Assembly (NCBI RefSeq): GCF_012927165.1
Contig: NZ_JABBGA010000006.1
Span: 186,001 to 250,000, forward strand
DNA from: Zoogloea dura
GTDB lineage: Bacteria > Pseudomonadota > Gammaproteobacteria > Burkholderiales > Rhodocyclaceae
Reading direction: 5' to 3'
Length of the DNA: 64,000 nt
The notes below the pieces were generated by a model. It was not told the DNA's origin. It did not search any database and saw only the letters and a program-made list of their open reading frames with translations. A program made the translations under genes and the position numbers. This document shows positions 34,622-43,467 of the stretch, one piece after another. Positions within the stretch are counted from its first letter, which is position 1, and each line of letters starts with the position of its first letter.

Positions 34622-35950
34622 ATGAACACGCTTTTCCCCCAATCCACGCAACTGCTGTCCCGCTCCCATTATCCGGTCGTCGTCGTCGGGGGTGGCCAGG
34701 CTGGCTTGTCCACCAGCTACTTCCTGCAGCAGAACGGCATCGAGCACATCGTCTTCGAGAAGAACCGGGTCGCCCACTCCTGGCGCGCCGACCGCTGGGA
34801 CACCTTCTGCCTGGTGACCCCCAACTGGCAGTGCCGCCTGCCGGGCTTCCCCTACCCGGGGGACGATCCCCAGGGCTTCATGCTGAAGGACCAGATCGTC
34901 GACTACGTGGAGGCCTTCGCCCGCCGGATCGCACCGCCGATCGTCGAGGGGGTGGCGGTGAGCCACGTGACGCGCGGCGCGTCCGGTCGCCTGGAGGTCA
35001 CGACCAGCGCCGGCCACTTCACCACCGATCACATCGTGGTGGCCACCGGTGGCTACGACATTCCCATCGTTCCCGCCTACGCCGAGCGCTTGCCGTCCCA
35101 TATCCAGCAGATTCACTCGGTGAATTACCGCAACCCGGAATCCCTGCCGCCGGGCGAGGTGCTGGTGGTGGGTTCCGGCCAGTCCGGCGTGCAGATCATG
35201 GAAGACCTGCACCTGGCCGGCCGCAAGGTGCATCTGTGCGTGGGCCCGGCGCCCCGTTCGCCGCGGGTCTACCGTGGCCGCGAAGCGACCGAATGGCTGA
35301 TGGACATGGGTTACTACGAGCTGACCGTGGAGCGCCACCCCCTTGGCGAGAAGGCCCGCGAGAAGACCAACCACTACATGACCGGCCGCGATGGCGGCCA
35401 TGAGATCGACCTGCGCAGGTTCGCCCGGGAAGGCGTCCGCCTGTACGGCAGCCTGGCCAACATCCAGGGGGCGACCCTCGAGTTCCTGCCCGACCTGAGC
35501 CGCAACCTGGACGATGCCGACGAGGTATACGTGAGCATCCGCAAGGACATCGACAAGTACATCGCCGCCCAGGGGATAGATGCGCCGGTGGAGCCGGAGT
35601 TCGAGAAGCTGTGGGCGCCCGGGGTCGATCCGCTGAGCCTGGACTGCGAGGCGGCGGGCATCACCTCGATCGTCTGGGCCATCGGCTTCCGGCCGGATTA
35701 CCGCTGGATCGAGCTGCCGAGCTTCGACGGCCGCGGCAACCCCAAGTACCAGCGCGGCGTGTCGCCGGTGCCCGGCCTGTACTTCCTGGGCCTGCCCTGG
35801 CTGCACACCTGGGGCTCCGGGCGCTTCCTGGGGGTCGCCGACGATGCCCGCCACCTGGCCGAAGTGATCGCCGGACGCCTGGCGGCCGCTGAGACCGGTG
35901 AAACCGCTGAGGCCGGTGCCGCCACCCTGCCGCAGGCTGCCGTCGCCTGA
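34622..35950 (+). CDS. MSMEG_0569-family flavin-dependent oxidoreductase
   Basis: This is a 442-residue two-dinucleotide-binding-domain flavoprotein. The first GxGxxG motif (GGGQAG, 23-28) would bind FAD and the second (GSGQSG, 184-189) NAD(P)H. The fold resembles flavin monooxygenases and thioredoxin-reductase-like enzymes, though the family is specific to Nit1C clusters. It probably carries out the oxidation step of the pathway. ATG 34622 follows AAGGAG. It is separated from the upstream gene by 48 bp. The C-terminus is a repetitive Ala/Glu/Thr tail (residues about 420-440). Confidence 0.87.
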   Translation: MNTLFPQSTQLLSRSHYPVVVVGGGQAGLSTSYFLQQNGIEHIVFEKNRVAHSWRADRWDTFCLVTPNWQCRLPGFPYPGDDPQGFMLKDQIVDYVEAFARRIAPPIVEGVAVSHVTRGASGRLEVTTSAGHFTTDHIVVATGGYDIPIVPAYAERLPSHIQQIHSVNYRNPESLPPGEVLVVGSGQSGVQIMEDLHLAGRKVHLCVGPAPRSPRVYRGREATEWLMDMGYYELTVERHPLGEKAREKTNHYMTGRDGGHEIDLRRFAREGVRLYGSLANIQGATLEFLPDLSRNLDDADEVYVSIRKDIDKYIAAQGIDAPVEPEFEKLWAPGVDPLSLDCEAAGITSIVWAIGFRPDYRWIELPSFDGRGNPKYQRGVSPVPGLYFLGLPWLHTWGSGRFLGVADDARHLAEVIAGRLAAAETGETAEAGAATLPQAAVA

Positions 35951-35984
35951 GGCGGCCCGAGCTGTCCCGAGGAGAGACCCTGCC

Positions 35985-36884
35985 ATGCTCGAAACCACCT
36001 TGTCGATGCCGCCCGGCCGCTGTTTGCCCGGGCTTCACGGGGCCCAGCGGGTGGGCATGCCGCAGCTCGCCCTCAACGGCTTGTCGGAGACCTGGCTGCT
36101 GGCCGACTGTGGTGATCGCCACTGGCAGCTGCTGGCCGCCGCCTCGGGGGCGTCCATCGCGCAGCTGCGGGATGGACGTCAGCGCCGGGTCTATCCCGCC
36201 TTCCGGGCGCTGCGGCTGCGCCACGGGGCGCTGGACGGCGTCCGTGAGGACGACGTCCTGCAGATCGACAGCACCCTGGGGCGGGTCAGCCGCACCCAGT
36301 TCTGCAGCAAGCATGTGATCTCCACCGCCGGTGGCGGACTTTGCGCGGTGGTGGAGATGCTGTCGGTGTTCGTGGCCCGGGAGCGGGCCGGGGTCAACAC
36401 CTCGGCAGTGCGTAGCCCGGTGCCGGGCTTCGAGCATGTGCCGCAGATGGAGGAGGGGCTGGGTCTGGCGGCGGTGGCCCGCAAGACCCGCGGGCACGAT
36501 GCCGACGCGCGCTTCGGGCGGATCGGCCACAGCTACGCGCCTGTCCATGTGCAACCCTGCCCGTCGATTCATTTCAACGGGGCCGGCTTCCTGTATTTCG
36601 CGCGCTTCCCCGAGCTGGCGGATCAGGCCGAGTGGGCCTGGTTCGGGCCGCGGGCCTCGTCATCCCTGACGACCGAGAGGCAGTTGATCTACCACGGCAA
36701 CGCCAATGTCGGCACGCCGCTGGTGGTCCACCTGGCCGGCTTCGATCCGGACAACCCGCTGCATCACCACTGCCAGATCGTCCGCGGGGACGACAAGCAG
36801 GTGATTGCCGACATCACCACCCGCAAGCGTCCCCGCCACGATGCCCAGTCCTTCCTGGACACCTTGTTCGAGCCGCAGGCGTGA
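35985..36884 (+). CDS. LnmK/Pnap_2097-like protein (hot-dog acyltransferase/decarboxylase relative)
   Basis: This is a 299-residue protein that I place tentatively with the LnmK/Pnap_2097 family, a double-hot-dog group whose characterised member LnmK is an acyltransferase/decarboxylase in leinamycin synthesis. The N-terminal MPQLALNGLSETWLLADCGDRHW segment (spanning about 24-46) is the main clue. The region PSIHFNGAGFLYFARFPELAD also looks hot-dog-like. It follows the flavoprotein by 34 bp with a good GAGGAG site, so it is likely part of the operon. Whether it belongs to Nit1C metabolism is unknown. Confidence 0.6.
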   Translation: MLETTLSMPPGRCLPGLHGAQRVGMPQLALNGLSETWLLADCGDRHWQLLAAASGASIAQLRDGRQRRVYPAFRALRLRHGALDGVREDDVLQIDSTLGRVSRTQFCSKHVISTAGGGLCAVVEMLSVFVARERAGVNTSAVRSPVPGFEHVPQMEEGLGLAAVARKTRGHDADARFGRIGHSYAPVHVQPCPSIHFNGAGFLYFARFPELADQAEWAWFGPRASSSLTTERQLIYHGNANVGTPLVVHLAGFDPDNPLHHHCQIVRGDDKQVIADITTRKRPRHDAQSFLDTLFEPQA

Positions 36885-37005
36885 ACCGGCCTGGGGCTCT
36901 GTGCTCATCGATAAAGTGAGCATCTGAATCTGTAGTCATCGGGGCGCTCGTTTATGCTTGGCGGGCCCGAACCGCCATGCCTGCGCCGCTGCGCCCCCGA
37001 CATCC

Positions 37006-37953
37006 ATGAATACCTTCCGAACTCCCGGCTCCGGGCTCTCCGATCACCTCCGCGGCCTGCTCGCCGCCGGCGTCGTCGTGCTGTGCTGGTCGGGCTTCAA
37101 TATCGTGTCCCGCCTGGGCAGCACCGGCGTACTGACACCCTTCGACATCGCGGCCCTGCGTTTCGGCGTGTCCGGTCTGCTGGCCCTGCCGTATTTCATG
37201 TTGCGGGTGGCGCCGGTCGAATGGCCGCGCTACATGATCCTGGCCGTGTTCGGGGGGCTGGGCTACGGGGTGCTGGTGTATTCCGGCTTTGCCTTTGCTC
37301 CTACGGCACACGCCGGGGTTTTCGTGAATGGCGGCATCCCGTTCTGGACCATCGTCATCGTGGCGGCCATGTCGGGCTTCCGGCTGGCCCGCAATATCGG
37401 CCTGGCCCTGCTGCTGACCAGCGGCGGCCTGATCCTGATGGCCTCCGGCAGCCTGCTGGACGCGGGGGGAGGTTCGCGCTGGGTCGGCGACCTGCTGTTC
37501 CTGCTGGCCGCCTTGTCGTGGGCGATCTTCGGCCTCTTGATGCGGCGCTGGCAGGTCCGGCCGCAGCTGGCGATCACCGGCGTGGCCAGCTTTTCCATGC
37601 TGGCCTATCTGCCCCCCTATCTGCTGTGGCTGCCCAAAGCCCTGGGTGAGGCCTCTGCTGGAGAGATCGCCCTGCAGGCGGGGTACCAGGGGGTGGTCGC
37701 GGCGCTGCTGGCCGGCGGCATGTACAGCTATGCCAACCAGAAGATCGGCGCCTGTCAGGCCTCGATGATGCTGGCCCTGGTGCCGGGCGTGTCCGGCGTA
37801 GGTGCCTGGTTCATCCTGGGCGAACCGCTGGGCATCCGGGCCGTGGTGGGGATCGTTGCGGTGTCCCTGGGGGCGGTTCTGTGCGCGGTGCCCCCCGGAG
37901 CGTTCGCCCGGACCTTTCTGCGTTTCCGGGGGGATGCAGAGGGTGAGCGCTGA
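37006..37953 (+). CDS. EamA/DMT-superfamily transporter
   Basis: This is an inner-membrane drug/metabolite transporter, 315 residues, with two EamA repeats and about ten helices. Typical positions are CWSGFNIVSRLG near the N-terminus and LALVPGVSGVGAWFILGEP near residue 270. These proteins usually export metabolites or amino acids. It lies 121 bp after the LnmK-like gene in the same direction. It may export the product of the Nit1C-linked pathway, or be an independent gene. Confidence 0.88.
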   Translation: MNTFRTPGSGLSDHLRGLLAAGVVVLCWSGFNIVSRLGSTGVLTPFDIAALRFGVSGLLALPYFMLRVAPVEWPRYMILAVFGGLGYGVLVYSGFAFAPTAHAGVFVNGGIPFWTIVIVAAMSGFRLARNIGLALLLTSGGLILMASGSLLDAGGGSRWVGDLLFLLAALSWAIFGLLMRRWQVRPQLAITGVASFSMLAYLPPYLLWLPKALGEASAGEIALQAGYQGVVAALLAGGMYSYANQKIGACQASMMLALVPGVSGVGAWFILGEPLGIRAVVGIVAVSLGAVLCAVPPGAFARTFLRFRGDAEGER

Positions 37954-38102
37954 GTGGCACGCATGCAATGGCATTCGATGAATACCCGTTTTGGGTTGTA
38001 AATAGTTCATAGCGCCATTCAAACGGGATTGTCACACTATGCGCATCTTGTTTTCTCCTGGCGTCCAGGGGGATGCCATTGTGATAAGGCTGCGCTTCGA
38101 AC

Positions 38103-39059
38103 ATGCAATTTCAAAACCTCTCCCCGGCGTTGTGTCGTTTCTCGGCGCTGTTTGCGCTTGCCCTTACCGCCTGTGGCGGAGGCGGCGGCGGTACACCGGA
38201 GTTCGTTGCTCCCCGCTACGACCTCGTTTTCGATAGCACGGGGGCCGACGGCATCGGTCGCCTGTACCGGGTGGATGGCAGTACCGGCCAGGTCACCGCT
38301 GTGGCGGGGGCGACGCCGGGTTATCGTCCGGCGGCGGATCCCCAGGGGCGGCGCCTGGTCTTTTCGGCCAGGGCCAGTGAAGACCCCCAGGCCAGATACA
38401 CCTTGCGCCTCCTTGATCTTGGCAGTGGCGTGCAGACCCGGCTGTCTGCCGATGACCTGGCCAACGAAGTGGAAGCATCCTTTGCCGCAGACGGGGAGCG
38501 TCTGATCTACACATCCGATCGCGACGGTGATGGCGACATTGTGCTGGCCAGATTGGCCGGCACGCAGTTCAATGTCTTGCGCAATCTCACGCCACCCATC
38601 GCGCCTCCGCCCGACGAGGATCGCACCCCGGCCTGGTCTCCTGACGGCAGCAAGATCGTCTTTACGGCTTACCGCGGCGGTAACCCGGCGATCTGGATCA
38701 TGCAGGTCAATGGCGACAACCCCTGGCAGATCACCGCTTCGGGCAATTGGGGCGATTACAGCCCCTCCTGGTCACCGGATGGCAGTCGGGTGGCGTTCCA
38801 GCGGGTCGACACCGTGGACGGGGTGGTGCGTTCCCGCATCGGCTGGGTTGCGACCACGGGCGGCAATGTCACCTTTCTGGACTTTCCAGGCAGCGTGTAT
38901 GACCCGCGTTATTCGCCGGACGGTAAGTATCTGGCCTTCTGGGCCAAGACGAATGATGGGGGGGATCTGTACATCGCGACCCCGGACGGGCAGGTGGTGA
39001 AGCGCCTCGGTACGAACGGCGCTGACCGGCATCCGGCCTGGATCCGTGTGAATCCCTGA
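38103..39059 (+). CDS. Lipoprotein with WD40-like (PD40) beta-propeller, TolB-like
   Basis: This is a 318-residue secreted lipoprotein. The signal peptide ends in the lipobox LTAC with Cys24 as the acylated residue, followed by a glycine stretch. The rest is a TolB-like beta-propeller of repeated PAWSPDGSKIVFTAYRG-type blades (four or more copies). It probably sits at the periplasmic face and binds a partner or ligand. Its third-codon-position G+C looks lower than that of its neighbours. It lies about 200 bp before a response regulator/hybrid kinase pair, which might respond to it (inference). Confidence 0.82.
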   Translation: MQFQNLSPALCRFSALFALALTACGGGGGGTPEFVAPRYDLVFDSTGADGIGRLYRVDGSTGQVTAVAGATPGYRPAADPQGRRLVFSARASEDPQARYTLRLLDLGSGVQTRLSADDLANEVEASFAADGERLIYTSDRDGDGDIVLARLAGTQFNVLRNLTPPIAPPPDEDRTPAWSPDGSKIVFTAYRGGNPAIWIMQVNGDNPWQITASGNWGDYSPSWSPDGSRVAFQRVDTVDGVVRSRIGWVATTGGNVTFLDFPGSVYDPRYSPDGKYLAFWAKTNDGGDLYIATPDGQVVKRLGTNGADRHPAWIRVNP

Positions 39060-39085
39060 GGGGCGCTTCATTGCTGCCTTGTTTC

Positions 39086-39110
39086 CTGGCAGGCCGGTGT
39101 CTGCCAGTTT
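39086..39110 (+). terminator. Possible terminator after the lipoprotein gene
   Basis: A 7-bp stem (39086-39092 with 39101-39107) has an 8-nt loop and a short TTT tail. The T-run is weak. Confidence 0.4.
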
Positions 39111-39188
39111 GCGTGGGCCGATTATCCGGGGGGCGTTTGCCGTAGATCAAGCCGCTGTGCCATGGCCGGGTTGTAGTATGCAATTTTG

Positions 39189-39205
39189 TTAATTACGGTT
39201 AATTA
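39189..39205 (+). promoter_or_regulatory. A+T-rich direct repeat before the response regulator
   Basis: TTAATTA occurs twice with CGG between (39189-39195 and 39199-39205), in an unusually A+T-rich patch 60 bp before the response-regulator start. It may be the promoter/UP element or a regulator site. Confidence 0.35.
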
Positions 39206-39265
39206 TAGTGGCGCCCAAGTTCTGCGCCCTGCAATGACCGTGTCCGCTGGTTGCGGAGAGAGAGC

Positions 39266-40396
39266 ATGAGCAACAGGGCATACAAGGTATTCATTGTCGA
39301 TGACGATCCATCCTCCCGGCTCGTCTCGTCCTTTTGCTTCAAGTCTGCAGAGTTTGAAGTCGTCCAGCTTGAGTCCGGCGAGGCCTGCCTGGCGGCTCTG
39401 GACCAAGTGCCGGATATCGTGCTGCTCGATATTGAGATGCCCGGCCTGGATGGTGTGACCACTTGCAAGGCCATCCGCGAGGCAGGCTTGATGTCCACCC
39501 AGGTGATCTTCGTCTCGGTTCGCAACGATCTGGAAACGCGGCTCCGGGCCTATGACGCGGGGGGCAACGATTACATCGTCAAGCCGGTCCTGCCGGACGA
39601 GCTGGAGCCCAAGGTGGCAGTGGCAAAGCATGTCCTGGAGCAGCAGCGCGAGCTGGAGGAGCGGGTCGAGCAGGCTTCCAGCATCGCTTTCTCGGCCATG
39701 TCCTCGGCGGCTGAGTTGGGAACGGTGTTGCATTTCCTGCAAAGCTCGTTTGCCAGCCATTCGGTGGCCGGCCTGAATGCAGCCCTTGCCGATGCTTTGA
39801 ACCAGTACGGCGTGGAGTACATCCTCGAACTGCGCGCTGGCGGGGAGTCTGTCTGCTTTTCCGGTCAGGGCGCCGCCACCCAGTTGGAGAAATCGATCCT
39901 CGAGCATGTCCGCCTGATGGACCGGATCTTCCAGTTTCATGACCGGATGGTCATCAACTATCCGTCGATCACGCTCCTCGTTCACGGTCTGCCGATCGAG
40001 GATGAAACCCGCCTGGGGCGTATGCGCGACAATCTGGCCCTGCTTGTTGAAGGCGCCGATTCGCGCCTCAAAGCCCTCTCCGGCCAGGTGCTCCTGTCCC
40101 GTCAGGCCCGAGGTATTGGCGATGCGGCAATACGTCTGTCTGCGGCGCTCGAGGTCATTGAACAGGAGCAGGCCACGTTGCGCTTGAATGCCCTGTGCGT
40201 GATGGATACCTTCATCGCAGAGCTGGAGCGTTCCTTCGTGCATCTGGGGCTGAGCGAGCGACAGGAGGCCTTGCTGAGTGACATGGCCCGCAAGGCGGCG
40301 GCGCAGGTCGGGGGCGTGCTCTCCCAGGGGCGGACTACCACCGACCATCTTCATGAGGTGGGGCAATCACTGCGGCACCTTCACGCAGAGCACTAG
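39266..40396 (+). CDS. Response regulator with uncharacterised C-terminal domain
   Basis: This is a 376-residue protein. Residues 1-120 are a CheY-like receiver with acidic pair D12/D13, phospho-acceptor D55 (LLDIEMPG), S84 and K106 (YIVKPV). A helical linker of Glu/Arg-rich coiled coil (about 118-145) leads to a C-terminal domain of about 220 residues. This has no GGDEF, EAL, HD, DNA-binding or ATPase motif that I can see, though it contains cysteine- and histidine-poor alpha/beta sequence. It is followed 56 bp later by a hybrid histidine kinase, so it is probably a cognate partner. The output of the C-terminal domain is unknown. Confidence 0.85.
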   Translation: MSNRAYKVFIVDDDPSSRLVSSFCFKSAEFEVVQLESGEACLAALDQVPDIVLLDIEMPGLDGVTTCKAIREAGLMSTQVIFVSVRNDLETRLRAYDAGGNDYIVKPVLPDELEPKVAVAKHVLEQQRELEERVEQASSIAFSAMSSAAELGTVLHFLQSSFASHSVAGLNAALADALNQYGVEYILELRAGGESVCFSGQGAATQLEKSILEHVRLMDRIFQFHDRMVINYPSITLLVHGLPIEDETRLGRMRDNLALLVEGADSRLKALSGQVLLSRQARGIGDAAIRLSAALEVIEQEQATLRLNALCVMDTFIAELERSFVHLGLSERQEALLSDMARKAAAQVGGVLSQGRTTTDHLHEVGQSLRHLHAEH

Positions 40397-40452
40397 CACG
40401 GTGTGGCCCCGGTCCATGATCGCCTGCGCAGCGTATATCGGGAACTGAGACC

Positions 40453-43440
40453 ATGATGAGCCGGAACGGCTTGTTGCAGCGTCTTCTCCGGGTCATGTTG
40501 GTCACCGTGCTGCCGGTTTTCCTGATCCACGTGTCGGTGCAGGTGGCCAGCGACGTGGATGCTGCGAGCCAGCGTGCGTTCAACGGAACGCAGAGCCTGG
40601 CATCGGCCACCGTGCCCCTGCTGCAGGCCGCTCTGGTGCGAGGCGACCTGACCAGCGTGCAGCAAACGCTCGACAACATCATGCGCCACGGGCAGTTCAA
40701 CCGCCTTTCGCTGGTGAACGAGCAAACCGGTGAGCTGCTCGCGTCCGGCGATGGTCCGGAGCACCCGCCGGGCGGTTATGCCCCCGGCTGGTTCCGGGCG
40801 GTGTTGTCTGTCCATTTCGAGGCCCAGCGTTTTCCGGTGCAGGCAGGCATCAAGACCTACGGCACCCTGCTGGCCGAGCCCTCGGCGGCGTTTCTTGTGG
40901 CAGACCTGTGGCGTCGCATGTGGACCGCCATCGCCCTGTGGACTGCGACGCTGATCGTGCTTCTCTTGTTCCTCAAGCGTTCGCTGCGGGCTGGTCTGCG
41001 GCCCTTGCATGATCTGGCCATTGCCGTGCGACGTTTTGGAGAAGGCGAACTTGCAGTGCGGGCGCCGACCTGCAACGTACCGGAACTGGCTGCCACGGCC
41101 AAGGCCTTCAACCGGATGGCCGACAACCTCGAGGAGGCCCAGGACAAGCTCGAGGCACGGGTCCGGCAGCGTACTGCTGAACTGGCCGCCCGTGAGGCAC
41201 ATACGTCGGCCATCCTCCACAGCCTGCACGATGCCGTGCTGAAGGTGGGGGGAGACGGAACCGTGAGGATGGCCAATCCGGCGGCCTGCCAGATCTTCGG
41301 ACATTCTGGTGGCACCCTTTCGGGTCTGCCCATCGTTCGGCTGATGCCCGACATGACTCCGGCGTGCCTGCCACGCCTGGCGTCGGAGGCTGAAGGTCGC
41401 TCAGACCTTCGTCCCGCGGAAGCGATCGGCGTGCGCGAGGATGGCCGGAGTTTCCCGGTGGAGTTGTCGGTTGCCCGTCTGGTCTCCGCCGACGAGGACT
41501 GCTTCGTGGTCGTGCTGCGGGACGTTACCGGGCAGCGGGAGATCGAGAATGCCCGTGAGTTTGCCCGCAAGAACGCGGAGCACTTGGCCAAGGCCAAGAG
41601 CGAATTTCTAGCCAACATGTCCCACGAGATCCGTACGCCGCTCAACGCCATCCTGGGCTTTGCACAGGTGGGCCTCCGCAAGAGCCACGGAGGGCCCTTC
41701 GGCGAGACCTTCGAGCAGATCCTGCATTCCGGCGAGCTGCTGTTGGGCCTGATCAACGATGTGCTGGACTTTTCGAAGATCGAAGCCCACAAGCTGCAGC
41801 TCGAAGCAGTGTCCTTTGACCTTGGCGAGGTGGTGGACCGGGCCGTGGAGATGCTTGCTGCGCAGGCACATGCCAAGGGGTTGGATCTCATTGTCAGCGA
41901 GGCGCCTGGCCTGCCGTTGCGAACGGTGGGAGATGCCTTCCGGCTCACCCAGGTGTTGGTCAATCTCCTCTCGAACGCGATCAAGTTCACGGCGCAGGGG
42001 CAGGTCCGCCTGGAGGTGGGACGGGTCTCGGGAGCCCTGTTCTTCCGGATTCATGACAGCGGTGTGGGGATGTCGCCCGAGGTGCTCGGCCGCCTCTTCG
42101 CGCCCTTCGAGCAGGCCGATAGCTCGATCACCCGGCGCTTCGGGGGGACCGGATTGGGGCTGGTCATCAGCCACCGGCTGGTTGAACGGATGGGTGGATC
42201 CCTCGAGGTGGACAGCGCGCCGGGCCGCGGAACCTGCATGACTGTCCGTCTGCCGCCGGCTGAGGATCAGGAGCCTGGTCCCGAGAGGCCGCCACTTGAC
42301 GTCATGTTGCTCGGCTTTGCCGGCTCAGCGGCGTCGGAGCTCTGCCTGAATGCCCCCGCCGATGTACGCATCGGCAGCGTGCCCGGTGATCAACACTGCC
42401 CGCAGGCCCCGGGCTTGAAGGTCCGGATCGCCGCGGCGCATCTGGCCACATCGGTGGCGAGCTTGCCGGGTGAGGGACCGGTCCTTGTTCTGTCATCGCC
42501 AGGAGAGCCGATCACCGGTGGGGATGTGCCTGAGGCTTCTACGCCGCATCTGGCCTGGCCGCTACGCTGGCGTCACGTCTGGCGGCTCTTGGGGCAGGCG
42601 CCGCAGACCGGGGGCGCCATCCCTCCGCCACCGATCCTGGCCGGGCTGCGGGTACTGGCGGCCGAGGATGATCCCGCAAACCGGCTGGTGTTGCGGGAGA
42701 TTCTGGAACTGGCTGGCGCCCGCCTGGTGGCTGAGGAGAACGGCCGGGTTGCCTGCGAACGCCTGCAGCGGGAGGGGGGCGAGGCCTTCGACCTGATGAT
42801 CACGGATCTGCAGATGCCGGTGATGGACGGTTTCGCCACGGCCAGGGAGGTGCGCCGGCTGGCACCGCGGCTTCCGGTCATCGGGCTGTCTGCCCACGTT
42901 CTTCCCGAAGAGCGAGAGCACTGTCTGTCCGCCGGCATGGTCGAGCTCCTCACCAAGCCGGTGTCGGTGGATGAACTGCTGGCGGCCCTGGCGCATCATC
43001 TGCCGCAGGAAGGGCGTCCGGTATCGATCCTGGATGACCCGATGTCCAAGGACGGGGAACTGGTCGATTGGCAAAGACTGGAGCAGTGCTTTTCACGCGG
43101 GAAGGACCTGGTTGCCCAACTTGCGGAGACCATCAGGGAGAGCGCTTCTGTTCTGCCCGGAGCGCTCCGGGAGGCGGCTGCTGCAGGTGACGATCAGGCG
43201 CTTGCCAGGTTGAGTCACCGGATTGCCGGCATGGGGGCCAACCTGATGGCAAGGCGCCTTCACGATGATGCATCGCATGTCGAGGCTGCTGCCCGGTCTG
43301 CGTTGCCCGCCGGGCGTAAGGAGGCACTGGCGCTGGCGGATCTTCTGGAGCAACTGTTGGCCGAGATCGACCGACGTGCTCCTGTCGCGGGGCCACGGCT
43401 CCAGGCTCCTGACCCGGTACGGACCGCTTGTACGCAGTGA
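40453..43440 (+). CDS. Hybrid histidine kinase: HAMP-PAS-HisKA-HATPase-REC-HPt
   Basis: This is a 995-residue sensor kinase. Membrane helices at about 13-30 and 157-174 flank a periplasmic sensor of about 125 residues. A HAMP linker (about 175-230) and one PAS domain (about 250-360) follow. The phospho-His is H391 in NMSHEIRTPL; the HATPase has N-box NLLSNAIKF (504-512), D535 in the DSGVGM box and GGTGLGLVIS (564-573). A degenerate receiver-like stretch occupies 615-715, then a receiver with D785 (MITDLQMP), and a C-terminal HPt with H922 (LSHRIAGMGANL). The input signal is unknown. It is paired with the preceding response regulator. Confidence 0.92.
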   Translation: MMSRNGLLQRLLRVMLVTVLPVFLIHVSVQVASDVDAASQRAFNGTQSLASATVPLLQAALVRGDLTSVQQTLDNIMRHGQFNRLSLVNEQTGELLASGDGPEHPPGGYAPGWFRAVLSVHFEAQRFPVQAGIKTYGTLLAEPSAAFLVADLWRRMWTAIALWTATLIVLLLFLKRSLRAGLRPLHDLAIAVRRFGEGELAVRAPTCNVPELAATAKAFNRMADNLEEAQDKLEARVRQRTAELAAREAHTSAILHSLHDAVLKVGGDGTVRMANPAACQIFGHSGGTLSGLPIVRLMPDMTPACLPRLASEAEGRSDLRPAEAIGVREDGRSFPVELSVARLVSADEDCFVVVLRDVTGQREIENAREFARKNAEHLAKAKSEFLANMSHEIRTPLNAILGFAQVGLRKSHGGPFGETFEQILHSGELLLGLINDVLDFSKIEAHKLQLEAVSFDLGEVVDRAVEMLAAQAHAKGLDLIVSEAPGLPLRTVGDAFRLTQVLVNLLSNAIKFTAQGQVRLEVGRVSGALFFRIHDSGVGMSPEVLGRLFAPFEQADSSITRRFGGTGLGLVISHRLVERMGGSLEVDSAPGRGTCMTVRLPPAEDQEPGPERPPLDVMLLGFAGSAASELCLNAPADVRIGSVPGDQHCPQAPGLKVRIAAAHLATSVASLPGEGPVLVLSSPGEPITGGDVPEASTPHLAWPLRWRHVWRLLGQAPQTGGAIPPPPILAGLRVLAAEDDPANRLVLREILELAGARLVAEENGRVACERLQREGGEAFDLMITDLQMPVMDGFATAREVRRLAPRLPVIGLSAHVLPEEREHCLSAGMVELLTKPVSVDELLAALAHHLPQEGRPVSILDDPMSKDGELVDWQRLEQCFSRGKDLVAQLAETIRESASVLPGALREAAAAGDDQALARLSHRIAGMGANLMARRLHDDASHVEAAARSALPAGRKEALALADLLEQLLAEIDRRAPVAGPRLQAPDPVRTACTQ

Positions 43441-43467
43441 GCTTGCCCAGGCGTCATGGGGGGTTGG

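Noticed and set aside
36902-36922. Inverted repeat TGCTCA-N9-TGAGCA after the LnmK-like gene as a terminator
   Set aside because: The arms are 6 bp with no T-run, so it is not convincing as a terminator or operator.
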